Positions 22,001 through 64,000 of a stretch of 64,000 nt of DNA are shown piece after piece. The notes below the pieces were generated by a model. It did not search any database. It saw only the letters and a list, made by a program, of their open reading frames with translations, and had not been told where the DNA came from. The stretch covers positions 65,287 to 129,286 of the forward strand of contig PTFA01000091.1 of the NCBI GenBank assembly GCA_003342895.1. Reading direction: 5' to 3'. The stretch's first letter is position 1, and the number at the start of each line of letters is the position of its first letter. A program made the position numbers and the translations under genes. Origin of the DNA: Casuarius casuarius (taxonomy: Eukaryota > Chordata > Aves > Casuariiformes > Casuariidae).

Positions 22001-25000
22001 AAAATAAAAGCCTTGGGCTCAAAGTTGTTGAAGTTCACTATGAGCTTCCACTGTCAGTTCTTTCTTCGGCATATGCAGGTTCTGATCTACTGGAATCTAT
22101 CCCAGTAAGATGAAGATCCTAGTAGCAGGATTGGGAAAAGCAGTTAAAGATATTTGAGTAAAGACACAGCATATAATGCCCCTTCCTTGAGCTTTACCAT
22201 AAAGGAAAGGGTAAGGTCTGGCATCCCAGTCAGCTTGACACAAGCATCAATAACCCCTTGGATTTCAGCAGTAATTGTGGAACCTGCAGAAATAAACAAA
22301 GGAGGTTATATGAACCTGAACAAAACTCATCACGACATGAAAAAGATACCAAGGAGGAGGGAGGGAATCTAACACCTTTATGAAATGTCACAGCTCATTA
22401 TGTTGGCTGCTCAATATATTTTTCACTCCCAAACACTTCTAGAGAAGATGCATACAAATAACCACTGTCATCAGCAACATCCATTTTGATTACCAACGAC
22501 TACAGCTCCCAACTATAACAAGACCAAGAAGCACTGAAACTAAGAGAATAGCCCCAGGAGGCACAATTTCCACTCATCTTCTATTTTCCAATATAGAATT
22601 ACATACAAGATCTCATAGACAGTCAAAGGAAAAGGACAAAGCCAATTTCTTGATGCTTCGCTAACACATTTGACTAAATAGCACCTACAAGTTGGCAAGA
22701 CTCCAGAGCAAGAATAGGAACAGAACTTCCCACATTTGAGGAGCGCGCAACTCTTTGGCAAACCTTCTCTCTTCAAGCACTATCAGGACATGCTACTCTA
22801 GTCTTAGCCAGAGACAACTTCCATACCTGATTTGTCAATGATTGCATCTATCTCCTCAATCACATCAAAATACGCTTCATTGTTGGTATATTTCACACCA
22901 GTACGCCTCCAAGGCACCACTGATAGCTGTCCAGTAGGGAGCTGGTCACCCACATTTGTACTTCCTGGAAAAGGAAAGGTGATCAGAAAAAACACAAATG
23001 CCAGTCAATGCTCCAGAAGTCATCCCTGGCCTCATCTAACTAAGCTGTAGTTAATTTCTGAGAATCTCCTTTGCAGGAGAGCAGTTACTCTTCCAGACTC
23101 ATTGTCTATATTCTACAATTTCCATCTCTTCTACATCTGACTTCAGAACACACCCCTGTGAAGCGCAGGATAGCGTTACTTAAACAAAACAAACAAACAA
23201 AACCAAAATAAAACCAAAATCCTACTCATCTAGGACTACATTGTGGCTATAACTAGAAATGTAGTCTGTATATTCTGTCTTTTTTGTTAGAAAGATGCAA
23301 ATGATACTGGAACTGGGACAAGTCTAAGAGCAAAGCACTATCACAGGCCTCCCAAGATATTGCTGTGTTGGAGTTCAGATGCTATCGGGCAACACAAATT
23401 CTCTTCTCGACCCATATCCAGATTTACTTCTGCAGGAATACTGCCCCAGCTTATCTGCTTTTTGTTTTCCTGTACCTGTAATGGTGTTGACAACTGTTCG
23501 CAGGATAGTGGGAGGTTTTATCAGCTCCTTGAGAATATTAGATTCCGTTGCCAATGGAAAGCCATTGTCCAGCATTTCCTCCAGCACCTCATAAACCACC
23601 ACAACATTGTCCTTGATCATCACCTCTGAACAGACACCGAAATAATCCTGTGCAAAAGAAATAATTACTCAACAAGTTTTAGAAGTTGAAGATAAGAGTC
23701 TTACTGATCATTTAGTGCAGTGTTCTGCTACACAGGAATAAACCAAGCCTCCTTTTGGAGGAGGTGAAACAACACTGAAACTCCATGCATCTGTGGAAGC
23801 CCATTGGACAGACTGAGCACTCCAACAGAGGTGCACAGTTCTAAGCATATTTCTACCACTGCCCCAGCAAGCTGGCAAATTAGTGCATTGCGACATGCTC
23901 CTATTTTCTCTCTATAAAAAGGGACTCTCTCTTACAGCTAAGAGACTTGTTTAAATTAGCGCTTACAAAGTGGTTCAGTTGCAACCAATTAAGCAGAGGT
24001 ATTAATACAAAAAGCATATTTCCTTCAGCCATTACTCTGACTTGTGTATGGTGATGCATTCCATTAGAGTCCAGTATTAAACACACAGCCTTCCTTATCT
24101 GTCCTGGTCTTTACCTACAGTACTTTCAATATCTTAACCAAGCAGCACTGCTGTTTAAGGGATTCAGCATCTCCTGATCAACATCTCTGATCAAAGCTTT
24201 CCATTTAGTTTTGTTACAATGCAAAGCATATACATGTAGGCATAACACAATAAGTAAATTTAAAAAATATATTTACAGAATTAAAGTTATTTTGCTGTAG
24301 AGTATAGGGAAAGAACAGCATCAAACTCTTTTTGCATATTCTGCCTAAGCCCATGTTTGTTTTATAGGAGAACATTCCTAAAGTCCCTCTAAAACATTGT
24401 ACATGTTTTTTTGCTGATACCACCCCACCTAGTATATGTCAGACTGCTCACACATTGTAAGAAGCCTTGGACAAAGAACAGAAGTCCAATCTTCCGAAAA
24501 GCGTGAAAAATAATTCTCTCTGCATAACAACGAAAACCCTACCTTGTAATTTGAGAAGTGTATGAATTAGAATCTTAGAAAGTGAGTCATAAAAGACCCA
24601 CAGACAAGCTTATTCCCCAGCTTACTCAGCTTGATTCCTCTACTTTTTCTTCTCCTACTCCATAACAATAACGAGCAGTATTAAAATTTGTAGAGAAAAT
24701 ACATCAAATTAATTGGGAAGCCAATGAGACATTGTAAGCATAGAAAACTAAATGGAGAGCTTTCAAAAAGATTCAGCATACATTATAGGAAGCAGTGCTA
24801 GTAATTCAGCCATTCTTTTTACTTGAGTACTGAAATCACACCATAGTTTTATTCTATAGGGACTTTGTGCACCTTTCTGGAAGAAAAAAAAGCAGGGAAA
24901 CAGCAGGAGAGGGGCAGCGAGAGAGGGGCAGCTTGCATCCACTTAGAGCAATTAAAGACATCAGGCATTCTGCACAAATCAAGAGCCTACATTACCTACG

Positions 25001-26541
25001 ACACTAGAGCAGGCCTACTTCCATGCTACAAATACTATCTCTTTTCCAGACACATCAGTTTTTTGTGTACTGCAAAGCCAGTAAAATTGCACCCATGCCT
25101 TGTTCCCTCAGACACCAGAATCTAAGCTTTTGCTTCAGAACAAAAATCATGTCTCTAGATGTTACAGTTTCTGAGACAGACTCAAAACTGTGACCTAAGT
25201 AACTGACATCGTACATTTTTGGCCTGAACCCGAAACAGAACTGACTCTTCCATCTCAATAGCAGTAACTGAGATTCTGCTTGTAATAATGCTTATTCCTA
25301 GCTACTCCAATATTGAGTGAGGCCTGTGCAGAAGAAAGAGAACTGCTGAATGATAGGCTGGGTATACAACTGGGACAACTCTTTTTGAAAATTCCAATGA
25401 AATTACTTTTCCAGTCAAGAAGTTTAGTCCAAAGAGCTCAGCATGGCATGAGATCCAGTCCCGGGCAACCTAAAGAAATGAATGAGTCTCGCTAACAGAA
25501 AGGCAAAGATAAGAAACCCCAAACGCCTTGGATTTGGACTCTGGCGGTAAGTGAAAGGAGCCAATTCACTCCCTGAACTCTGATAACTCAGAACCTACAT
25601 CCACGTGCCTGAATAGCATGTAGAAGCACAGCTCACATGATACTCTTATTTGACCAAAGCCCCACATTTCCTGTATTCTGGCAGGCTGTTGGTCACAAGA
25701 CACTTTGCATCCAGACTACACAACCATGTCAACAGCAGACAGAAAACAGATGTCTTCAGTGCTTCCCCAAACTGACCTGCAATTATGTCAAGATAACATA
25801 GAGGGGAACGTGGTTGCTCTGAGACAACTACTCACTTCTCTAGAAAAAAAGATATGCTTGCAAGAAGTACCACAAGATGTAAACACAAAAATAAATGGTC
25901 ACTAACTGACTAAAGCGCATGGCTATGAATCCTGCACTCCTGGAGAGAACAAGTCTAGCTTGGTCTTGGTCTTAGTTCACAAGTCCTGGAGAGACAAGGC
26001 TGAGAAACAAACCTAAGCTTTGGCTGCCGAAAGCTCCTGCGAGCACAAGCTGATCCTGAATCCATCCTTCCCTCAGGATCCACTCTAGATCCTCTCACAT
26101 GCAGGATTAGAGTTATAAGAGATGGAAAAAAGAGGAAACTAAATGACGGTAATGTGAAAGGCTCTCCTTTCACCTGTTCTCCTTCGCAGAAAACCCCCCA
26201 ACACTGCAGCCACCCGGGGCTTTTCCCTTTCCAGAATCGCCGGAGTGCCGCGGGGCCCGCGGCCGCACCTGGAAGGTGTCGACGACGCGGTGCAGGAACT
26301 CGATGACGAAGAGTGGCGGCACCTCGCTCTGGATGACGGCCACGAAGAAGATCTTGTGGCGGTAGACGCTGAGGAGGTAGTGGTGCGGCGTGGGGATCAC
26401 CGGCGGCACGTTCTCCGCCTCCGAGGCCCTCTCCTGCGCCTCGAAGAAATAGTCGCAGACAGAGCGGCTGACGACGCTCTTCCAGTGCTTCTCCAGGAAG
26501 ATGTCCCCCGAGGCGTTGATCAGGAACAGGCTGTGGATCAT
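18943..26541 (-). CDS. AP3M2: AP-3 complex subunit mu-2, complete, 8 coding exons
   Basis: Medium (mu) chain of the AP-3 adaptor, which sorts cargo from endosomes to lysosomes and related organelles by binding tyrosine-based YXXphi signals. Coding exons in transcript order (minus strand): 26269-26541, 23476-23647, 22827-22964, 22198-22283, 21532-21665, 20470-20677, 19459-19603, 18943-19043. They total 1257 nt, giving 418 aa, the length I recall for human AP3M2. The N-terminal longin-like domain (MIHSLFLIN to about residue 140) is followed by the mu homology domain (about 175-418, from WRRTGVKYTNNEAYFDV), which ends in GKFQVRT before TAG. All introns are GT-AG and the phases close. Sequence identity to the human protein is very high. 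I assign mu-2 rather than its paralogue mu-1 from the sequence as remembered and from the KAT6A-AP3M2-PLAT gene order. Confidence 0.96.
19459..19603 (-). CDS. AP3M2: AP3M2 exon 7
   Basis: 145 nt, phase 0 to 1. LLSWDVGKINPQKLP to QQLAIS, part of the mu homology domain. The acceptor is the less common AAG. Confidence 0.94.
20007..20075. repeat. A/C-rich low-complexity tract with (CA)n core
   Basis: Short (AC)n surrounded by CAAAA-type repeats, in an AP3M2 intron. Confidence 0.7.
20470..20677 (-). CDS. AP3M2: AP3M2 exon 6
   Basis: 208 nt, phase 2 to 0. LVAIPVYIKHNISF to IFDPVTK; mu homology domain. Confidence 0.95.
21532..21665 (-). CDS. AP3M2: AP3M2 exon 5
   Basis: 134 nt, phase 0 to 2. NPRLLDDVSFHPCVRF to SYHVSAQ; contains RWESERILSFIPPDG of the cargo-binding domain. 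Confidence 0.95.
22198..22283 (-). CDS. AP3M2: AP3M2 exon 4
   Basis: 86 nt, phase 1 to 0. STITAEIQGVIDACVKLTG to LSFM. Confidence 0.95.
22827..22964 (-). CDS. AP3M2: AP3M2 exon 3
   Basis: 138 nt, phase 1 to 1. STNVGDQLPTG to DAIIDKS; linker and start of the mu homology domain. Confidence 0.95.
23476..23647 (-). CDS. AP3M2: AP3M2 exon 2
   Basis: 172 nt, phase 0 to 1. DYFGVCSE to LRTVVNTIT; end of the longin-like domain. Confidence 0.95.
26269..26541 (-). CDS. AP3M2: AP3M2 exon 1: start codon and longin-like domain
   Basis: 273 nt coding 91 residues, MIHSLFLIN to RVVDTFQ. The ATG is at 26539-26541 (minus), preceded by GCC repeats that give a good Kozak context (G at -3). The donor GT is at 26267-26268. 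The exon lies inside a CpG island. Confidence 0.95.
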
Positions 26542-26708
26542 GGCGGCGGCGGCGGCTGCTGCTGGCGGAACGGGAGCGGCGGCGGCAACCAAAGCCCGCA
26601 CCCGCGCCCCGGCCGCTGCAAGCCCGACCCCACAGCGCGCGCGCGCCCTGGCAGCGCGGAAAAACTTCCCCAGCCCTCTGGGGGCGGGAGTTGGCAGCGA
26701 GCACTCTG

Positions 26709-26713
26709 ATTGG
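26709..26713 (-). promoter_or_regulatory. CCAAT box (NF-Y type), proximal
   Basis: ATTGG on the plus strand reads CCAAT on the AP3M2 strand, about 170 nt before the ATG. Confidence 0.45.
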
Positions 26714-26799
26714 GTGACCCACTAACAGAGGCTTCCGATAGGCCGAGGAGAGGCGCGCGGATGATGACACATGCAAGCGGAACACTAGTCTCAGCTTCG

Positions 26800-26804
26800 A
26801 TTGG
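26800..26804 (-). promoter_or_regulatory. CCAAT box (NF-Y type), distal
   Basis: A second CCAAT in the same orientation, 91 nt from the first. Paired CCAAT boxes are common in TATA-less promoters. Confidence 0.4.
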
Positions 26805-27040
26805 AGACGCTGCCAGCCCGGGCTCGAGACAGGCCCGAGCGCGCGCCCAGCAGCGCCCCACCAGCTGAGGCCGAGCTGCCGGAAGGGGCGGGCCGAGCCC
26901 GAGCCCGCGCCCGAGCCCGCGCCCGCGCTCCCGGAACTCCGCCGCCCCGCCCAGGAGCAGCACACGTCGTCCGCCCCGCGCCCCGGGGGGCTGTGGCGGG
27001 AGGACCCGCCTCGGCTCTGCGCCTTCCAGCTTCTGCTCCA

Positions 27041-30000
27041 GCTACTCAGGCTGAACTGCACTGGATGCATCGTTACCAGAACTTGTCACCTCAGCGCGTC
27101 TTTACCTTTCTTATGGTGAACATATTAGTACGGTCCGTGAAGCACGTTTAGGAACCCAGCTTCTATAGTGAGGAGCAGCCAGCCAAATGCTTTCCACTCC
27201 ACCGTTCTGTTTTTTTCACCGCAGAGTCATACCACTACTGAAAAGACAATCCAGCTGGCATGAAAAACAATCGTTATGCAAAATGCATATAAACTCTATA
27301 CCAAGTGGCTTCTTCCCATAATTAGAAGAGGTTTATCATGCGTACACCTAGCAGATCTACGGACTTCTGAGTACAGCGATGCCATTAGCAGTAACTTCCC
27401 CACTTTATTATTCTGGAGGGAACAGTTGTAAATACAAGAGTAACAGAAAAGGAGCCCTTTCTATTCCATGAAATAAGCTATCTATCGTACAACCTTCATC
27501 AAATGTGAAGGAAGGTGACAGCCTACTGGTTAGGACAGCTGCATAAGCATCTGAAGACTTGGGTCTGAGTTTTCACTCCTGATTTTTGTTCATGCCTGGG
27601 GGCAAATCATTCAGGCAGTTTTATCACCGAGTTCAGAAAATGAGTAAGCTGGATGGATTGATTATGCCAGAATGCAAAAAACTGCACAGTTTAAAGTTTA
27701 TATCTTATTTTGTATTTGTATGTTGTGACTATTTTTCCCAAGAAATGGGGGGGTTTTGGTTGGTTTACTCTGACATTACCTTTTATTACCACTGTATGCA
27801 TACATCCTTATTTAAGGTATTAGATGATTCAACATGTGCCAGATCAGATTTTTACTATGACAGAAAATAATGAAGGAGAAATGACCTATTTACTAATTCA
27901 CCTTTAACAGTCATGAATTGTATCAAATGCATTTCTTAAAATATAACAGCAAATACTGTTTTTAAATTCTTTAATTCAAGTTAAAGTAATGGATTATACA
28001 CTTCAGATCAGCATAGGGATAACAGACATTCAATCATGACAGTATTTTAAATTGAAATAATTATCATTTTTAAATCATCATTTTACTTTTAACAAAAAGG
28101 TATTGCAAGGATTACTACATTAGGCTATGAGGCACTTGGAGAGTGTACTAATGGGAGCCATATAGGTATGGCAGACAAGAAGCAGCAACACATAGTTAAA
28201 TTGACTAACAGCATAGGTAATTTTTTGCTCATATGCATATAAAACCTTTGTACATATACAAAGGTCTTTGAGAAGCTCAAACTTTTCTATTTTAAACCTG
28301 GAAATTAAAAACTGCAGTAAGGGGCATCTCCTTTCAATACAGGTATTTCTTTTTTGTCTCATGAAACACTGTTCGGGTTTGACTGTATTATATATTGCTT
28401 AAAAACTGCCATTTCCTTCTGATTGCTTGCATTCATCATCAAAATTGTGAATATTTACTCAGTTCATGATGTTGTTGATTCTGTATTTTTCCTCTGGTAA
28501 CATCAGGTTTTTTTAGTCATCAGGAATGTCAGTACTGATGCAAGAGCATCCATAGAGCAAGAAATTACTTGTGCACACCAAAGGAAAAGCTTGTTGAGGG
28601 AAGAGGGAGAATACATTTTTCTTCAAAATCCTACAGATTTATGAAAAAGTAATCATGAGAGATACTTTGTCAAAATCCTTTGAGCAGTTCTGACCTTTAA
28701 AGAGTTCCTGTGTAGCTGGGACACTACTCTGAAATTTAAACTTTTCCAAAATTTTTCCAGTATTTTACTGGCAACTGCAGAGAGTAATTTGCCATTATAT
28801 AGCTGTTTACTCCTGCAGAAATGCCACCTGTCTGCTTCCAAACCGTTAGCACAAAGATCATGTTTTGTTCTGAAAGTGAATAAATGCTTTTCTCCACAGT
28901 GGCTCAGGAGCTCATACAAACTGGAAACTAAAAGGAGAACATTGCAGATGATGCTGCCAGAACAGAATTTCGTACTGCTGGATAACTTAGTGACAGCCTG
29001 AAAACAGCTCAGTATACTTTACTTCAGGTACACAACCCCCCTGGGAAGCCTAGGCACAGTCAAAGAGCCATGTTACAAAATGGTGTTGCCAAACTGCACA
29101 CTGTCTTTATGATAAAACAATTCCTTACCATCTGTAGTTTGCCATATGCAGGAATTCTGATGATTTAACTGTCAGCCTGTGCTGTGAAAATAAAAAAAGA
29201 GGGTAGAAGAAAACAGGCCATTTTTTATTTCTAAAATACTGCAGAACATCTATTAATTTTGCAAGGGTGCTAATAATAACCTACTGCAAATTTTGAGATA
29301 GAAAGAAGTCTATAGGCTGATACTCTGTTCAAGGGACACAGAAAGTTTGGTTTCACTGTTACGTACTGCATCTCCCCAGTACTTGCTATGCTTACTCACG
29401 TTGTCTTCTGTATAAGTTACATGAGCTTTTATGAATTTAGCATCACAGCCTCATAATTTAAGGTCCTAGAAGCCATGCAGCACTGAACTTTGAAGGCTTG
29501 GGAAGAGGTAGGAGAGAGGAATTTGTAGCGAGAAGCCAACTCTGGAAAGGCAAGGCCAGACCTCTCCTGTCTACAGGGCAGAAACAGAACTAGTTGTACG
29601 GTATCTAGTACAGTAGCACTTCAAAGTCAATTGCTACCCAAACAGTTCAAGCAATAAGTGACTGAAAACAATTACTTTCTTACTGAAAAATCTATTGTGT
29701 TAAAATGTCAAAAGAGTTCCTCTTGCTCAACAAAGAAATTTCTCACTAAACAAGTTTATCAATTCTGTCTCCAAAATGTTTAAGACTCTTCTTTTCTAAA
29801 AAGGGAAGCTAACATGAAATTTTACACAATACTTCTCCTCTAAGTCAGTGGTGAAAATTGCCTTTCTAATGTGCATGTGCAAAACTAAAACAGAGCGAGA
29901 AAGAAAGGCTAAAGACTTGCACACAAAACATAACCATACAGTATGAATAACCAAATGAGATTATTTTAATCAAGTATTATGTAGGAGACAATGCTCTAAT

Positions 30001-30420
30001 TTAAAGAGTTATAGTTTGTGAATTTCTGTCTACTTTTGACACATGCTCGATCAATATAATATATGCTCAAAACAGCAGACAATCACCCTGTTCTATAAAC
30101 TAACCAAAGAAGGTGAGCCTTTGGGTCCAAACACACACTGTTTGACTTCCGTGACAAACAGCCAGCTTTGCGGAGCCTATTGCACAACCAAGACAAAATA
30201 CGTAGCTAGGTCCCAAGTTATTTTAGTGTAGAATAGCTAATGTTCTGGCAACGTATTTTTACGCTACAAACTGGAATGTGTCTCAAAAGAGTATGTTATA
30301 TTGGAGATAACGTCAGAAAGTTAAGCAAACTACAAAGATACCGAAACATAGAGCAGCCTCTAAATACACGCAGGGGTAACTACTGCTTTGCACCTTCTCA
30401 AGCAAAGCAGAGGTTTGCTG
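27041..30420. other. Intergenic DNA between divergent AP3M2 and KAT6A
   Basis: AT-rich between two CpG islands. No exon, RNA gene or repeat family was recognised. It could hold distal regulatory elements, but nothing specific is visible. Confidence 0.5.
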
Positions 30421-30986
30421 CCGTGTGCGACCTACCTCCGGGCAGCCGAGCCCGACCCCCGTCCGAAGCCGTCGCCCGCCGCGCGCCAGCGGCCGCAGCC
30501 CGCAGCGCACCGGCCCCGGCGGCCGGGACGGGCGGGGGGCGCGGGGAGCCGCGCGCCGCTGCCTGCGAGCACAGCGCGGGCCCTGAGGGGGCCCCTGCGC
30601 AGGAAGCAGCTCCCTGAAAACAGACGAGGTCTCCCGGCAGCAGGGAGGTGCAGGCCGCGCGGACACCCCCCCCCCCCCCGAGCTAAGCGGTGCCGTTACT
30701 TCAGGACACCCACCGCCTCGGAATCCTGAAGTCAGAAAAAACAGAACCACTGCTCTACGTACGTGCTTAATTAAGCCTGGGAAACGAGTTTCGTAGTTTA
30801 CAGATTGCAGTCACCTGTCAGTAGCGCACGGTCACTAGCCCAGACGCTCCCGCTGCCCGCGATTCCCGCGCGGTCGCCGGTGCGGGACAGCCCCACCTCA
30901 CGGCTCCTTCAGCAGCCTCACCGAGCGCCGCCGCCGCTCCGGCCCGCTCCCGCCGCTCCGGCCCGCTCCTGCCCCGGGGCGGCGCC

Positions 30987-31123
30987 NNNNNNNNNNNNNN
31001 NNNNNNNNNNNNNNNNNNNNNNNNNNNNNNNNNNNNNNNNNNNNNNNNNNNNNNNNNNNNNNNNNNNNNNNNNNNNNNNNNNNNNNNNNNNNNNNNNNNN
31101 NNNNNNNNNNNNNNNNNNNNNNN
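30987..31123. other. Assembly gap, 137 N
   Basis: Run of N inside the KAT6A CpG island, likely GC-rich sequencing dropout. Core promoter sequence is probably missing. Confidence 0.99.
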
Positions 31124-31199
31124 CGCCCCGCTCCGCTCCCGCCGCGCTGTTCCCCGCGTGCGCCCCCGCCCGCCGCGGGCTGTTCCCCTCCCACACCCC

Positions 31200-31305
31200 C
31201 CTCCCCCCGTCGCAGAGCTCCGGACCCAAGATGGCCGCCGTGTCAGTTTCGGGCTTCGCCGCCGTCCGGCCTTTGCCTCTCGGTTCTCGGCTCCCGCAGG
31301 CCTCG
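31200..31305 (+). other. KAT6A: KAT6A noncoding exon 1 (start inferred)
   Basis: Ends at a strong donor, CTCG/GTGAGT (GT at 31306). It contains an AAGATGGCC motif like a YY1 site at 31228-31236, often found at transcription starts. The 5' end is not defined. An upstream ATG at 31231 opens a short frame. Confidence 0.6.
31227..31239 (+). promoter_or_regulatory. YY1-like motif CAAGATGGCCGCC
   Basis: Close to the CAAGATGGCGGC consensus, located in the predicted first exon. Such sites commonly sit just downstream of TATA-less transcription starts. Confidence 0.45.
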
Positions 31306-33114
31306 GTGAGTAGCGCTGGTGGGGCCGCGCCGGCTCGGGTGCCCGGTGCAGGGGAGCACGGGGACGGGCGGCTGGCGAGCACCCCGGCCTGGGGCGGGGG
31401 AAGGCCTGCTGGGCGCTCCAGGCTCGCGGCCTGCTCCGGCCCCGCCGCCGCTCTGCGCCAGGCCCGGGCCCGGCCGCCCGCTCCCCTGGGGCCCGCCGGG
31501 CCCTCGGGCCTGGAGCCCGGGGAGGTGGCGGCCACGGCGCGGCGCGGATGAGGCGGGCGGCGCAGGCCGCGGGGCCGCAGACTGAGCTCCGCTCGGTCGC
31601 TGGCGCCAGAGAGCGCGGATGAGGCGGGCGCGGGCCCGGCCGAGCCGGTGTGAGGAGCCGGGCGGCGCTACCGTCTCGTGGGCTGGGGGTGGAGAGCGGT
31701 GCGGGCCCGGCTGGCTGCCGGCCTGCGGCCTGCGCCCCGTTTCTCCGGCCTCCCCGGAGCCGAGTCCCTCGCCTGGGGCAGGGCGCCCCTCGGGGCTCCG
31801 TGTGGGGTCCCGCCCGGGAGGCGGATGGGAGCGAGCGACAGCAGGTGCAGGGCTGCTCGCTGCGCGGATAGCCCGCGGGTGCGCGGGCCGGCGCTGGGAC
31901 GGTGCCGGTGTCGCCCCAGCCTGGCTGGCGGTTACGTAACGTGCCGGGCCCCGAGCTGTGCCGGGCAGGGAGCGCTGCCGGCGCCCGCCGGGTCCCGGGG
32001 CACCCCCGGAGCACCGCTTTGCTTTGCCGGGGGTCTCGAGGACCGTGTTCCCCTCTACGTCTGCTAGTGGGGTAGGAGCTCTAGGCAAGTACTGCCGCTC
32101 CTCTGGTCTGAACAGCAGTTCTAAGTCTTTCTAGGACTGGCTGCGTGGAGCTGTGCAGTTGAGTCTGGTGCCATGTGCAAATGTGTTTTGTGTGTTGATA
32201 AATTCTTTAGTACTTCCTAGAAAGCAGAACGGGAGAACTGAGTTGACAACTGAGTCCTAACTAAACCTTCCTATGTATAAAATCTATTCCTTGCAATAAA
32301 CAGTTTATAAATCCTTCAGGGTTAGCATACTTTCACAGTAGAACTTCGGCACAACATATTGCTACCACAATAAGAAAAAGTCTTTTTTGAAGAGTGCTAA
32401 AGACTGTGAAGTAGAGCCTCATACCCTTCCGTCTGCATCTTTAATTAGCAGTGACATAAGCATTCCTTCTTCATTGTGTATGGTCACCTGTTACTTTGTC
32501 CTCAAGTGTTTTCAGTGTGTCTCATCTGTGGAAGATTATACTGTTGTATTCTTCTTTTCTATGGTCTCTGAAAGTGAAACATTTAATTACAATTTCAAGC
32601 TGTGTTTTTTTTCACTTTTTTTCTTGATGGAACAACTGTCGTAGCTTTTCTTAGCAGGAGGGAGTCAGACCTATGATTACATTCCTGGAAGAGTTCTGAA
32701 AGTTTCCCTCTTGCTGTTTGCTCAAGGCTCTTGACAATTCTTACTGCTTTCTATATTAAGTTTCAGGCACTGTCTTCAGTATGCAAAAATCATGAGAGCT
32801 GCCGCTTTTTAAAAATCTTTTGGTTTTTTTTCCCCCATTAATGTAGATTGTGATCATTAATGATATAAAACTCAGTGCAGAATTAACTGACTTCTGACTC
32901 TCTTATTTTTTTCCCCTCCACTAGGATATACTGAGTTAGTTATTTCAATGTGAAGTATTTATTTGCAGTAAATATGACCTTAGGTATATAGTTCAGTGTT
33001 TTGGAACTGCAGTAATGGATTAAAAACACTGCTATGTGTTTAATGAATTACTGTAGGCTTTTTTTTTTTTTTCTTTCATTCTTTGAAAATGACTATCTTC
33101 TTTTTTTCTTCCAG

Positions 33115-33164
33115 GCCTGATGTTACAGTTTCTCTGGTTGTGAGTGTAAAGACCTGAAGTCGAG
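33115..33164 (+). other. KAT6A: KAT6A noncoding exon 2 (predicted)
   Basis: A 50-nt candidate with a good pyrimidine tract and CAG acceptor (33112-33114 region) and a GAG/GTGAGG donor (GT at 33165). It is not coding. It carries a short upstream ORF at 33120-33143. Predicted from splice signals only. Confidence 0.5.
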
Positions 33165-33277
33165 GTGAGGTGTGCTGAAATCTTTATATCTTTGTGGAAA
33201 AACTTCCTCTGAAGCTGTTATGAGATTTACTAGAAAGAATGAGGAAATTTATAATTCTTTTGCTTTCCTCTCTTCAG

Positions 33278-64000
<30,723 letters not shown>

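Larger units (their letters stand above)
26230..27040. promoter_or_regulatory. CpG island promoter of AP3M2
   Basis: GC- and CpG-dense stretch covering AP3M2 exon 1 and its upstream DNA, with GC boxes (for example near 26679 and 26884) and a CG-alternating run near 26637-26645. No TATA box was seen, consistent with a housekeeping-type promoter firing on the minus strand. Confidence 0.75.
30420..32060. promoter_or_regulatory. CpG island promoter of KAT6A
   Basis: About 1.6 kb of very GC-rich, CpG-dense sequence, broken by an N gap at 30987-31123 just before noncoding exon 1. It includes C14 at 30666-30679. The long open frames here reflect lack of AT-rich stop codons, not genes. Confidence 0.8.

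Noticed and set aside
26542..26601. In-frame Ala-rich N-terminal extension of AP3M2
   Set aside because: The apparent upstream start at 26601 is GTG, not ATG. The known protein begins MIHSLF at 26541, in good context.
25955..27070. 371-codon minus-strand open frame over the AP3M2 promoter
   Set aside because: It results from GC-rich sequence lacking stop codons. Its low-complexity Arg/Gly/Pro content matches no protein, and AP3M2 exon 1 reads in another frame.
26600..31200. Single bidirectional promoter for AP3M2 and KAT6A
   Set aside because: The two start regions are more than 4 kb apart and sit in separate CpG islands.
30818..32014. Long open frames on both strands in the KAT6A CpG island
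   Set aside because: They run through the N gap, consist of Arg/Pro/Gly/Ala-rich low-complexity sequence and have no splice or homology support.

Overview
The window is vertebrate nuclear DNA, most likely from a bird. It has long AT-rich introns, CpG-island promoters, two 3'-end fragments of CR1 LINEs with the ATTCTGTG octamer tail, compact gene spacing, and three split genes whose products match known vertebrate proteins. No bacterial, phage or organelle features were seen.

Layout: (1) positions 1-5111 hold no recognised coding sequence and should contain the promoter and noncoding first exon of PLAT, which I could not place. (2) 5112-13395 (+) is PLAT (tissue-type plasminogen activator), 13 coding exons, 558 codons, with poly(A) signals after it. 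(3) 13396-18942 is the tail-to-tail region with the AP3M2 3' UTR on the minus strand. (4) 18943-26541 (-) is AP3M2 (AP-3 complex subunit mu-2), 8 coding exons, 418 codons, with a CpG-island promoter carrying two CCAAT boxes. (5) 27050-30420 is AT-rich intergenic DNA. (6) 30420-32060 is a second CpG island, interrupted by a 137-base assembly gap, holding noncoding exon 1 of KAT6A. (7) 33446 to the window end (+) is the first part of KAT6A (MYST-family lysine acetyltransferase). It has 12 coding exons, about 741 codons, covering the N-terminal winged-helix region, the two PHD fingers and most of the MYST catalytic domain. It continues past the window.

The order PLAT - AP3M2 - KAT6A, with PLAT and AP3M2 convergent and AP3M2 and KAT6A divergent, is the arrangement I recall from human 8p11. 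This is conserved vertebrate synteny, not an accessory region. The three genes work in unrelated processes: fibrinolysis, endosomal sorting and chromatin acetylation. They share no evident pathway. All exon joins were checked by hand for GT-AG (one GC-AG) sites and reading-frame phase, and all phases close.

I found no new biological system. The most interesting points are a weakly defined, in-frame-skippable catalytic exon in KAT6A (AAG acceptor, GC donor), a chain of upstream ORFs in the KAT6A leader, and tPA differences from human: a tryptophan kept in kringle 1, moved glycosylation sites and a shortened loop.
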